Positions 1 through 13,831 of a stretch of DNA of 64,000 nt are shown piece by piece (position 1 is the first letter of the stretch; every line of letters begins with the position of its first letter). The notes beneath the pieces were generated by a model. The model saw only the letters and a program-made list of their open reading frames with translations, made no database searches and was not told where the DNA came from. The position numbers and the translations under genes were made by a program. The DNA is from Ampullaceana balthica (Eukaryota; Mollusca; Gastropoda; Lymnaeidae): contig CALYLW010000169.1 in NCBI GenBank assembly GCA_944989445.1, forward strand, positions 1,262,811 to 1,326,810, read 5' to 3'.

Positions 1-41
1 GGTGAGGAAATGATAGATATACAATGATAAATTGGATTTAC

Positions 42-101
42 CATTATCTCCTTGGCTGATCCAGTTTTCATGATGATGCCTGCAGCTTCACAAAAGTCTT
101 T
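42..101 (-). CDS. DIS3L2: DIS3L2 exon 17 (last in window)
   Basis: Twenty codons, residues 533-552, starting [10 protein letters not shown]. It matches the DIS3L2 segment after the LLRRxPxP motif. Acceptor AG at 102-103, donor GT at 41-40, phase 0 at both ends. The transcript continues outside the window. Confidence 0.85.
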
Positions 102-3100
102 CTGTCAAATTAATTATTATTTACAGACTGAGTTAATCACAAAATTATCAAATCAAACTAGATTTTTGAAAGCCACACTTTTATTCTTAGATCAATCCAA
201 GATAAGATAAGATGTATTTTATTCAACTCTTGCTGCTAACTTTCCTTAAAAATTCTTTTGGATAAAACCTTTGTTTAAAACAATAACAAATATTGAATTA
301 CATGTAATAAAAATATTCTAAGAATATTTAGTCTTGAATAAAAAATCTAAATTAAAAAACTAAACCATTCTTATCTTACATAATTTTAACTTCAGAAATC
401 TAAACCCCTAAAACCTCTAAAACGCTATGAATCATTCTCAAAATAATTTCATTTACAAAAAAATTATGTTTTCAATTTAGACTTATATTATCTACCTTCT
501 AAGCATGTTTTAATTTAGACTTGGATTATCTACCTACTAAGCATGTTATAATACGATTTACCAATTTCCAGAGATGTTTTATGTTTAAAGTATTGCTAAA
601 ATTAACTCACAAGATTTCATATGTGTTGGTGTTTTGATATTTTTTTTTAGGTTCCCACATGGGGTATGATAGTTAAGCAGGTCAGATTCTTACATTTTTG
701 GGGGTTTTTTTGAGCCAAGGTAGAGTAAGCTTTGATTTTATATTCAACCCAGATAGACAGATATTCAAAGATAGGCAGTTCAAGTACATGTACAAGAAAA
801 TTGTATTTTGTCTTTTTTAAAAAAAATCATTCAAAAATGTTTTTTTAAAAACATGTCTTGATATCAGAGATACATTTGTGTGCCAAGTTTCACTTCTCTA
901 TATAATCTGGATTTTTGTTTAAACAAGTTCGCATCACAATATTTCTGGCAGTCACACTTGCAGGTCTGTGAGGTTATTTAAGATGTATAATGACAAACAA
1001 TAACTGGATTAGATCAACCAGAATAGTATTTTCCTTAAATTTTTTTATAAATGCAATCAATGAATTCGTAAATTCATTACTATTGTGAATAAAGCCAAAA
1101 CAAATATTTCCATAATTTAATTTCTAATAAAGCTCAAGTCTTAGTGCAAATTCATTAAGAAATTTTTACCATTTTCTGCAGTAGGTCATCACTTGGTGCA
1201 GGCTGCCGTCTCAGTATTGCAAGGTCAGGGTAGTGCCTGTAGATCTTTTGTGCTACAGATTTATTGGCCAGAACCATGAACTCCTCCACAAGCCTGAAAA
1301 ACAATTATTCTAAAATTGATGTTAGGTTCAGTCCGAAGAATCCTCTAGTTATATTGAAAAACGAAGTCATACATGGTCAATCAAATAGGCTGAAACATTT
1401 GTCTTATCACATTACTTTTTACTGCTTTCTCTCTCCCCACTGTAACTGGTGGGTAGTCCAGTCTCTGGATTTAAAGTGAAGTAGAGGTCAACCTGGTCCA
1501 GGAGCAAGGTGCCAGATTCTATCCTCTTCTTCCTGATACCTTCAGCAAGCTGCAATGTGGATGATTAATAGACATCATCGGCAGTGGCTATTGAGATGCT
1601 AACGTCTTAATAGCCCACAGGCTATTGAGACGCAAAAAAAATAAAAAATAGGCCAATGAATACTAAGTATTTACGGTTGGCGCATTTATTCTATTGATTG
1701 CGATAATAATTACATAACTGTTTTTATTTTTAAAGAAAGAAATGCATGTAAAAAGATTGGTGGGTAGAGGTAAATTAATTATAAGAGTTAAAATTGTTTT
1801 ATTTGTTTACACTCTAGGCCTAGGTCTCTAGGTTTTGTCTATTTAGTACCAAGTTTTTAATTAAGGTTGTTAACGGTTAACCGGTCCTCAGATCAGGACC
1901 GGTCCCGTTTAATCAGGACCGGTTAACCGCAACTTCAATAATCCTGTATGAGCACATTACCCGCAGTTCGTTTTTGTTTTGTTACGGTTAAGATGCAGGG
2001 CAGCATACGAGACTAACGCGAGCGACGGTGACTTCACATCACTTTCTCCATATTCCGGTATATAAATAATATACACGTCATCACTATTAGTTTACTTCAC
2101 CAACGGCTATGGAATGATTTTTAAAAATTTTTCATTTACTTAGTTGTCGAGGCATTGTACGAGAGCTAGCACACAGTGCGCGTTTGACTGTGAACAATGT
2201 TCAAGGTCATTGACTGTTACTATTTATATTATTGGACAATCAGTTAAATGACAAGACTTTATAAAGAAAAAAAAAGTATTTTGATAAAAACGTATAGTAA
2301 ATAAAAGAAAATAATTATAAAACTTTACCTATTCTCAAAACAAAGAATTTCCACTACAAATACTAAATACTTTTTTAAAAATTCAAGATCGCAATGATAG
2401 TAGTCCATGTGCTCACAAAATAGACAACAATGTAATTATAGTCTGTTTCTTATAAAGACAAAGAAAGCCATTAAAGCATATGACCCCTGTGACCTATCAG
2501 CATTCTCTGGTCACCGGTTTACAGTCTGTTTCCCGCATCCAAAAAGTGATCTGCGCGCGCCGCTTAGTGAAGTACCTATATTACGAGAGTCATTTGATAG
2601 ATGTAGCAAAGATACCGGGCGATTAATCGGTCCTCAAATTCGAGTTCGGTCTTTTAGTGACAGTTTTCCTGCAAATCAAAGGCAATTGATGTAAGATTAC
2701 CACATTAATATCAAAACTGATATTTTCTTTAAAAAATGTAATTTTTATGTGTTGGAAAGGGAGTACGGCGAGTGTAGCTCAAACTCAAACCCTATTGGAA
2801 CAGGAAAAATGGGGGAGGGGGGGAGGAACGTCGTGTGCGCCGCAAAATTAAATAATTTTGGCGAGTTGACGATTGAAAAATAATATATGGTATTGAAATA
2901 AATTTCATTTTATCATCTCTAATCACTGTTTTTCTCCGTAAGCTTTATAATTTTCTCGTCAGATTATCAGACATCAATACTATTGTCTTATTAATATTAT
3001 GGATTAATAAAATCAAAGTGAGTGAATGATTTCCAATGGGTAAAAAATCAACAAGTCCTTACGCGTTTGTAACAGCTTGTTGGCGCAATCAACAGAATAA

Positions 3101-6100
3101 ATGCGCCAACCGTAAACACTTATTTTATTGGCCTATTTTTTGTTAGCGTCTCAATAGCCCCTGCCGACATCGTCATCATATGTCACATAGTAGTTCATGT
3201 CTAAATGCTTTTAATATAATAATGTGTTTCAACTTTTCCAACAGTCATGTAACGCTGAATGAAAAAAAAAGGAAAGAATAGTGTGGTTGCTTGTCCATAC
3301 CGAGTTCGGCTACTTTTCTCTGAATTATGAATCTGTGAGGTTTTTCAGTGGCCTAACTTTTAAGACCAACTTATAAGATCATTTATTTTAATAGATGGGA
3401 ATTTCAACAACCCACCAAACTTAATGAAGCTTTTGCTAATTAAAAAAAGGGATTAAAGTGTTATTGTATCATCACCATTATTCATTGCAAATACCTTATT
3501 TAGCTGCAGGATTCTCTTGACCACATCATTGGCATTGTAAGGTTTGGAAATGGGAGGTAATTCTCCAGGTCCCCATTTCCGTAAAGGTTCTTCAATACAC
3601 TTCTGTAAACAAAAGAAAAAAGTTTAATAAAACTAACCTAAACAGAACTGGGAGAGAAAAATAATTTTTAAAAGTAAGATGAACATATTTCAATCTCCAT
3701 TTTTATCAACATTTTAATAAGTCTCACCTGAGCATGTTCATAAGTGAGCTGAACACAAGAGTTAATGACAGTTCTCCCAAACCACTCATTTAAGATCTGT
3801 CAACAATATAATGTTATATTATAAGTCGTTAATAAAGGTTTGTAGCGTGCCTACCAGAATGGAGTTACAAAATATACACCATCTACTAAACTCAAATATA
3901 CACCATCTACTAAACTCAAATATACACCATCTACTAAACTCAAATATACACCATCTACTAAACTCAAATATACACCATCTACTAAACTCAAATATACACC
4001 ATCTACTAAACTCAAATATACACCATCTACTAAACTCAAATATACACCATCTACTAAACTCAAATATACACCATCTACTAAACTCAAATATACACCATCT
4101 ACTAAACTCAAATATACACCATCTACTAAACTCAAATATACACCATCTACTAAACTCAAATATACACCATCTACTAAACTCAAATATACACCATCTACTA
4201 AACTCAAATATACACCATCTACTAAACTCAAATATACACCATCTACTAAACTCAAATATACACCATCTACTAAACTCAAATATACACCATCTACTAAACT
4301 CAAATATACACCATCTACTAAACTCAAATATACACCATCTACTAAACTCAAATATACACCATCTACTAAACTCAAATATACACCATCTACTAAACTCAAA
4401 TATACACCATCTACTAAACTCAAATATACACCATCTACTAAACTCAAATATACACCATCTACTAAACTCAAATATACACCATCTACTAAACTCAAATATA
4501 CACCATCTACTAAACTCAAATATACACCATCTACTAAACTCAAATATACACCATCTACTAAACTCAAATATACACCATCTACTAAACTCAAATATACACC
4601 ATCTACTAAACTCAAATATACACCATCTACTAAACTCAAATATACACCATCTACTAAACTCAAATATACACCATCTACTAAACTCAAATATACACCATCT
4701 ACTAAACTCAAATATACACCATCTACTAAACTCAAATATACACCATCTACTAAACTCAACTACTTAAGAAACAATATCCTATATAATAAAAGGCAATTTT
4801 CTGTCCGGTCATCGATAGCGATCGGTCCCTCAAACTCCTATAGACTCCTACAGCCAATCATAAGCGGAGAAAAATAAATCTCATTTACATATTGAACGAC
4901 GTTCAAAACGAGTTATTTTTGGTGCAGTTTTTTTACAAGACTTTATTTTGTTTTTAAGGGTTATTTATTATAACTATAATGTATGGTACTTTTTACCTGA
5001 TACACAAGTATGGCCAGTCGAGACGGCGGGTCTCTCGACAAACCGCGGTGGAGGGGAGGTAGGGTCTCTCGACAGACCGCAGTGTGGGGGGTGGGGGGAG
5101 CTAGGGTCTCTGGACAGATGTGGGAGGGTAATGTTGTTATAACTATAATGTATAGTATTTTTGACGTGATACACATGTATGGCGGTTAAGACGGCGGGTC
5201 TCTCGTCAAACTGCGGTGGAGGGGATGTAGGGTCTCGCGATAGACCGTGGTTGTAGGGGGGAGGTAGGGTCTCTGGACAGGCCGCGGTGTACGGGGGGGG
5301 GGTAGGGTCTCTGGACAGACTGGGGTGGGTAATGTTGTGATGTCCTACCATGAACTTCACAGGTCACTCTACACTTATTCCCGTCCTTGGACGGGCTTTG
5401 TTGCTAGTATAAATATAATATGGTACTTCCTACCTTTTCATCACCTTTTCAACCTACAATATGACCAAAGCTCCATTTAAGCGGTGTGGCCGTGTAGATA
5501 TCTGACTAACGCCAAGCAGCAGTTTAGAATTGCCATGCAGCAAAGTTTGATAAGGATAATATATATATATATATCTGTGTTTGTGGGGTTTAAAATTTTG
5601 CACACACAGGATGCTGTTCAACTTTGCACACAGGTTTGTAATTTTGCATACAGACCAACGACCAACGCACCTTAGATGGAACATTGAATATGACCAGGAC
5701 ATTTTAAAAAATTTATGGAAATATTCGAGGATAATATTCTTGGCACCAATTCAACCTCAGTAACAAATGACAAACTTTTATTGAAGTGTTAAGTTTGATC
5801 AGTACGATGCTTTACTGCACAGCTAAATGCATTGTGCAATTTTTTAAGCTATCACCATTTTATGGTGATAAAGATTTTTTTAAAAATATACTGGATCAAT
5901 CTTACTTTCTATTTTGTCTGTGTCTATGTTCAAAATATTATACCTCTCCTTCCTCGTTCATCTCCCATATGACAGAGAAAGTCAGTGTGTCTCTGTGTGG
6001 GATGAGGCTGCACAAATCTTCACTCAGCAACTCTGGCAACATGTGAACTACCTGCGTGAGATTAGTATAAAATATTGTACAATACCCATAGAGCCTGTGA

Positions 6101-9100
6101 ATAAAATTTCAGTTCTGTGCGACGGTGGTGTCATAAATTTTAATTTTGTGTGGTAATTAAATATTATATCTTTCACTCTAGAAAATTTATTGATTATAAA
6201 TTAATGAGAGTTTATTTTGCTTAATGACCCACCATGTGCACACTAGCAGTAGGTCATTACACCTACCTTGTTGATCATGTGCCCACTCAGGGCCGGTCTT
6301 AAGCCACTGCAACCTATGCAGCTACAGTGGGCCCTGCACTTTCTTAGGCCCCCCTCTATCTTAATTTTCACTCATTAACCTTATAAATTCCTTATCCCTA
6401 CCCAAACTGGGCCCCCCGCAGTCCATTTTGCATACTAACCCGCATAGGGCCCCGCAATTGCTAAGACCGGCCCTGTGCATACTAGTACTGTACTAGGTCA
6501 ATACACCTACCTTGTTGACCATGTGCACACTAGTAGCTCGAGCACAGGCAGCTCTATCCAGTGCTGTGTCTGGTTTCACAAAGTAGCTGACATCAGCAAT
6601 ATGCGCGCCAACTTGATACCTCCCTATTTGAAAAAAACAACAACAGAATTTCATTATAAGATATAAAATTTATAACAACAATAATAATGCTCTTTTCAAT
6701 GTGCTGGTATCCATCTATATTTGCTAAGGGCTCATGGTTCATAAACATTAACAATAGGACAAAATAGACAGAGGGTTTAGATGAGTGAAGAGAGAGAAAG
6801 AGGACAATGCAAGAGAGTTAGAGAATAGTATGTGAGTAGAGCAATGTTTGATAGACAGTGTTTTCAAACTAAGTCACTCAATTGAAAAATTAAAAATTTC
6901 TGTTCATTTTTATTATTCCGAATAGTTTTTGAATTTTGAGGCAGGATAATTCCAAAGTAGTAGTCATGCATTTTTTTAAAGTTTTTAACAACTGAATAAT
7001 TCTTGCTTTCTTATCTTATCTATTACAGACTCTCCTTCTATACAGAAGATTATTGCTTCCTACACTTTGATAGAACAAGGAAGACAACAGCAAGGAGCCG
7101 GAACAGAGACAGAGGGTATTATTAGATGTAGTGCTGCTTCACAAAAATAGTTAATGACATTGTGGGAAAACCTTTCCCATATGAAAATCTTCATTAATAC
7201 CAAACTTAGCAACCTACCATCTCCAAGTTCTTCTATGGACAAGGCATCATCAAGGTCTTTAGAGTAGGGGGGATCAATAGTGAAGATACAGAATCCTCTG
7301 AGATCCTTACGACTGGTCAGTTCCCCTTCAGGTATAGCCCAGGAGCTTTCGGGAAGACATCTTTCCACCTAAATTTAATTTATTTCAGTCAAATTTGTTA
7401 TTTTCTTAAATTTGTTTTATTGCAACTAAATGTTGAAGGTATTTGGCCCTTGTAAGCAGCCTTCTTGATTCAAAACTTCCAATCTATGATTTTTATTTAA
7501 GATAAAGATTTGTTAAAATCACTAAATCAATATTTTCTTTTCATTTAAACAAATACATATACAGTGCGACCACGTTAAGTCGCTCTTCGTTATTTTGCGA
7601 ATCTGTTATGTAGCGGTAATTCCATGGCTCCCAAATTTTGTGACGTAACATAGCAATAAATAATATGTACGTATGATTTTCAAGCGATTTAATGTTTCTG
7701 TTTGCCTTGGTAGTTGTAGTTAATTGTTGAAAATGATTTTTTGTCTAAAATGTCATTTTCGAAAAAGCTGGAAAAACCAACACATACTCTAAAGGCTTAT
7801 ACTAATCTATTGAGGAAAAACTTAATAAAATAGAGAGAATTTGGAAAGGTGCAAAACAAGCAGATATGTGTAGGGAACTTATTTTGGCAGAGTCTACCCA
7901 AAAATATATATAATACAAGAATATAAACTTAATTTAATTTTAAATAAATGTTACAGGGAATAAAAGACGCGTTTATTTGCATCCTTTATTATCGCTCAAT
8001 AAGTTACACTGAAATCTGTACTAAGTGATGATAAATCACGATTCACCTAAGTCGCGATTACATAAATTATGCACCCAAACAACCGCGACTTAATGGGGCT
8101 GAACTGTATTATTATAACTTCACTTTTAGTTAAAGCTGGTAAAAATATCTTAATTATCTAAGTAAAAGTGTAACTGGAAATCAATAACTGTATTTGGATT
8201 CTCCTAAATGTGCGGACAATTTGATTAAGCATGTCATTGCATACACTGTATTTCATATCAATTAAGCAGTTTTGTCATATTTTATCTTATCACTTATCTT
8301 CTTATCTTATACGTTACAGACGCTTCTTCTATGCATAAGATTATTGCATGCTGTGCTTATCCATGGTTAGTCTAGTCTTGCTTTTTTTTTCTTCAGAGTT
8401 TTGAATATTGATAGCTTGTTGGTTTTCTGGTTTATCCAGGCAATCAATCCATGCCCAGATTCCAGATGGAAAGAAAGATAACTTGCATTTGTTATTGCAA
8501 ATAAAAGGGGGGGGGTATCCCTATGTCTATTTGAGTGTTGTGTTAAATTGCTGTTGCTTTGTACTGTCAAGAATTAATTGCCTTATGTATTATTATTTCG
8601 CTCTTTGTTATTTGATCTTCTAATATTTTTAGCTTTAGCAATTTAACTAATTGAGTTACTCTTGTTAGTGGCAAATATTCACCAGTAATGAATAACAGTT
8701 TTTTTTTATAGATGAGTGATATACACAACATGCATATTCTTGTATAAGATTAGGCTTTTTCTACAATTATTTTAGTTGTCTTATTACAGTTGTAGACAAA
8801 ACTGACAAGAATAACACCATTAGTTAAATCATTAAACCTTGAAACACTAGAGGATAGAAGAACCAAGAGCAAAGTAGTAATCATACATAAAGTAATTAAA
8901 TCTAATTTAGAAATACAACACAAAGAATAATACAACCCTCAGATAGACATAAGGATAAAAACACCTTTCTTATTCCGTAAGCAAGAACAAACACATACAA
9001 ATTTTCATTCTTCCCGTCCGGAATTTGGGCCTGGAATGGGTTGCCTGAAGAAACCAGGAAAACCAACACTTTATCAACATTTAAATCTCTAATAAAAATG

Positions 9101-12100
9101 CAGGACTAAACACAAACCATAGATAAGCGTAGGATGCAATAATTTTCTGTATAGAAGGAGCGTCTGTAAATAGATAAGATAAGATAAGTTTCTTTTTGTA
9201 AAGCACAAAGTTTGATATAATTTTTTTAATGAATTCATTAACACATGGATTACATGACAATTTTTCATTTATTATTACTTCTGAGTACTTTTCATCTTTA
9301 GTTTGGATTAGCGTTTTCTTTGAATGAAGTAGTTTGCATTTATTTGGTTCTTTTTCTTTGATACTTTGAAGAGTTGACACTATTGTAGGTGGAAAGACAT
9401 ACTCCAATTAGTTTCCCATGTTTTGTAATTCATCTAGGTATTTTTGTAAAATTTTGGTATCTTGTTCTGACTAGGCCTGTCAACGTTTACCCGGGACCCG
9501 GGTACCCGTTGCCGTGAGATTACCCGGGTAGTAAAATTCCGCCCGGGTACCCATGAAAATGTGGCTTCAATGTCTATATTAACCAAACTTCGTTTTTTTT
9601 GTGTGTAATTTACGGCTCGCAAAACAATTTTTCAAATGAATTTTTTTTTGAAATATATGCTGTGAAATACATCTAAGGAGAACTATCTGTCAACGGGAAA
9701 TACAATACATTCTCGACAAGCCACAATGTATTTTGATATTGTACATCTTTTTTCTCTGAAAATGAAACAGAAATCGCAAACACAAGAAGATTTTGGTTCT
9801 TTGAATGAATCATATAAAGAAAACAAAACTCCTCTGCCAAAAATAAGGATGGACTGTATAGAGATGAAAGAGGCCGTGTTTGTTGTTGTTAATACAAATA
9901 CTCCTGCTTTGACACTAACATTGCTTTGAAATATGCCGACATTGGGCTAACGATTGATACTAATTATTTACCCCATCTCCCCCATCCAATCCTATACTAT
10001 AACCGCACCCTTTCCATTTGCTTGTGTTTCTTGTGTTCGTTAACACGTGTTGATCTAAAAAAAATGATGTTAATAATGCGTACAAGGTTGTCAGTATTTA
10101 AGGTTAATAAATTAAATAGTTAGTAGCAGTGTAAGATGAGAAAGACGTCGGCATAGAGATGAAAGAGGCCGTGTTTGATTTTGTTTATAAAAACACCCCT
10201 GCTTAGACACTAACTTTGATCTTTGGAATACGCTGACATTGGGTTTATGATTGTCGATGTTGTTTATCTACCCCCCTCCTCCTCCCTCCATTCGATTGTG
10301 TTTCGTTTGTTCATTACAGCTTGTGCCTTGCCCAAAAACTGATTTTAATAATACACCAAATTTTTGTAAGTTTTGAAATTCATTCAATTAGTTACTAACA
10401 GTGTAAGATGGATAAGGGGCCATCCATAAATGACGTTACGCACCTAGGGGAGGAGGGGGTCACACATTTGTGATGAGGGGGAGGGATGTGTTTAAGAATA
10501 AATGTGACGTCACATCAAAACGCGAAACTTTAAATAAAAGTTCCACTGAAATATTTGATTGCTTACAATTTATTTAATGACTTTTTACATGTAGCGATTT
10601 TTTAGAGTTCAACTTCACATTAAATACAAAATTAAATGACAATAAAGTTATTTGACACATGCTCATTTTCAAAAAGTAAGTACGGCTTTTATGGAGGGGG
10701 GGGCGCAAAGCTTTGTGACGTCATGTTGGAGAGGGCTCTAAGTTTTTGTGACAACCTGTGTGTTGGGGGGGGGGAATTGGCCAAAATCGCTTGACGTCAT
10801 TTAGGTACGGCCCCTAAGGTGTCGGCCATGTAGCTACTGTGTGAAATAAGGTGCATGGATGGTGGCTAGGTAGCATTGTATAGCGGTCATGACGGGGAAA
10901 ATTATGCGATGTTTCGATCGGGAAACCCGGGTACCCGTTCGAAGTTTGGACGGGTAACCATGGCAGCATTTTTCAACAATATTGACAGCCCTAGTTCTGA
11001 CTTAATTTTTCTATAGGTTATGCATTCGTCAGCACATAACATACTTTAGTTCTTTTTGTCATTTTCTATTATGTCCATGAAAATTGTTGTTTATAAAAAA
11101 TAATATGTTACCTCTGATGAGAAGGGGTCATTTAGAATATCATTGCTAAGAAGGATAACATTGGTCTCAACATCTATATTGCCTTCTTGTCCTAGACACT
11201 TGATTAGACTCCTGTATGCATGAAAAAGTATCAGTCAAGATAATCAGCCAAAATTGTGAAACTATTCCTATCATCAACTTGACATTGTTTAGTATGATCT
11301 ATTCAATTTATCTTTGAAAATTTTAATAGCTGTAAAAAAAAAGTAATAACACAATGTGAGTAAACAAGGAAATGTATGCTTAAAAAATAGTAATAATAAT
11401 TTTGAATACCTTTAAATAAACAAAAAAGAATAATAATCATTTAAATATAGTAATACATAAAGGTAAAAGAACAAAATTATTTAGCTAAACAATTTTTTCT
11501 TTGTCATCACAGCTTTCCTTTTTAACAAAACTGACCATTAGTTAAATCATTAAACCTTGAAACACTAGAGGGTAAAAGAACAAAGAGCAAAGTAGTAATA
11601 ATACATAAGGCAATTAATTCTAACTTGGAAATACAACACAAAGATAATCTATTACAACCCTCAGATAGACATAGAGATTAAAACATTTTTCTGGTTCTGT
11701 ATGCAAGTAAAAACACATACAAATGCTCATTCATCCTGTCCGGAAATAAAATCAGGAATGGACTTCCTGATTAAACCAGGAAAACCAATGCTCTATCAAC
11801 ATTTAAAACTCTAATAAAAATGCAAGACTAGACATAAACCATGGATACGCGTAGGACACAATTATCTTCTGTATAGAAGGAGCATCTGTAATAGATAAGA
11901 TAGGAAATGATAAGATAAATTAACGTCACTTACAGAACTGAATATATGTTAAGTAAAAAAACTAAACAAACTTTACGAAAAGAACTGAATAAAACTTCAC
12001 AAACAGACCTTAACAAAACTTTAGTTGACTCTATGAAACTTAACTAGAATGTCACTAACATAACTTGTAGGAACCTCCTCAAATTGAAGTAATTTTATTT

Positions 12101-13742
12101 CAACAACACATCTAATCTAATTAAAATATCACTCCAGGAATATACATGAAACATAGCAAGCAGAACGAAATTGAACTTGACTAACCCTTTCGGCCATATT
12201 CCATTTTCATTCCATTGTTCAATCTTTACTAGAAACAGTGAATGAGCATGGGTGCCTGGACTTCTATAGAAACCTATTCCATACAAAATCAATGAAAATG
12301 ATATTACTTAAATTTCAGAACAATGCAATTAAAAGTGATTTATTTTATGATAGCCACTGAAAATATCTATCTCTAAAATGCATTTAAATTTTGTAAAATT
12401 ATATTTATAGTTTTATTACGAGTGTCAATACACTTCAAATGATACAATTTTCAGAAAATAGGTAAGACTCATTTTCTTTCATATTATTGATTGCAACCTT
12501 TCCAGTCACTCCAGTCATTGTCTATAAAAAAATGATTTTTACCTGGTGGACATTGGGACATCGGAACAATCATTAGAGGAATTCTTCGGTCAATAGGGTA
12601 AAACTGAGCTGCATCACTGCTGTTGTTTTTCATCAACTTTATGCGACCAGCTGCAAGTCCTGAATGTTTTTTCTTACTTATGCCAACAACCTGAAATCGT
12701 TCACTGGCTATTTAGCTATCAACACTAACGGTCATCAGATTTGCAAAGGAAATGAATTAATATTATTTGTGTTTAGGTGTCAAACAAAATTAACCTTACA
12801 TAGGTAAGATTTATATAGTTAAACTGTAGAAAGGCCAACATGATTAGGCAGATGGCACACAGGTTAACTGACGATAGATTGATTATACAATGCACAAATG
12901 TACAAAGGTTAACTCTACTTAGGTATAAAGTCATAATACTGTATGTGGGTTAACTGTTCAAAGGTAAATAGTACAAAAAACTTAACTATACGTAGTGGAC
13001 TTCTGTATTTTTTAATAAGTAAAAATAATATATTTCATGGGTTTTCCTTTTTTACCTTGCCAGTTCTCTGCACAAATGGGCAATTGATGTCATCAGCTTC
13101 AAATGTTCTATAAGCTAAAGGACTTCCCTTTGATAGCATATCAGCAACAGTTATAACTTTTCTTGGGTCAGCCTCACCTTTTAGAGAATCAAATGCAATA
13201 AGAAAAAACATTCAAAATATAAAAGAAATGATACAGTTACGCAAAATATCTACTAAGGCTAAGGACAATTAAAGCCATTTTTCAAATTTGCATAATACTG
13301 TGACCAATTTACATCCTTTGTAAAACACCATAAAGGTTTATATAAACAAAAATTTAAAAAATTAACAAATTTTAAAAAAAACAAGCTAAAAGCAGGAAAT
13401 AAAAAAAGAGAATTATTTATGCATTTGTTTTGATAGATTCATTATAGGTTCCATCTTAAGAAGAAAATGCTGCCTAAAACCATTTATATATTTTTTTTCA
13501 GTAAAGCAATCAGATTGAATTTCATTCACAATATCTGTATATTTTAACATAATTCTAATGACACCTAATTATGATCTTAGTATCAATAATCAGTATATAA
13601 AGTATGATTAATATATGACTGTTTGATAACATTTCACTTATATATTTATAATTAGATTAGTACAAATGATTTAATAATCAGTTTTACATATGAAAACATT
13701 TATTTCCATGTCCATTAGCTTTGACTTATTGAACAAGGACTC

Positions 13743-13831
<89 letters not shown>

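Noticed and set aside
2407..2694. 95-codon ORF in the MULE-like element
   Set aside because: No similarity to MULE transposases or any known domain; no splice support.
3811..4767. 318-codon ORF (plus) and 302-codon ORF (minus)
   Set aside because: Both are translations of the 24 bp intronic array; the period is a multiple of three, so open frames are automatic.
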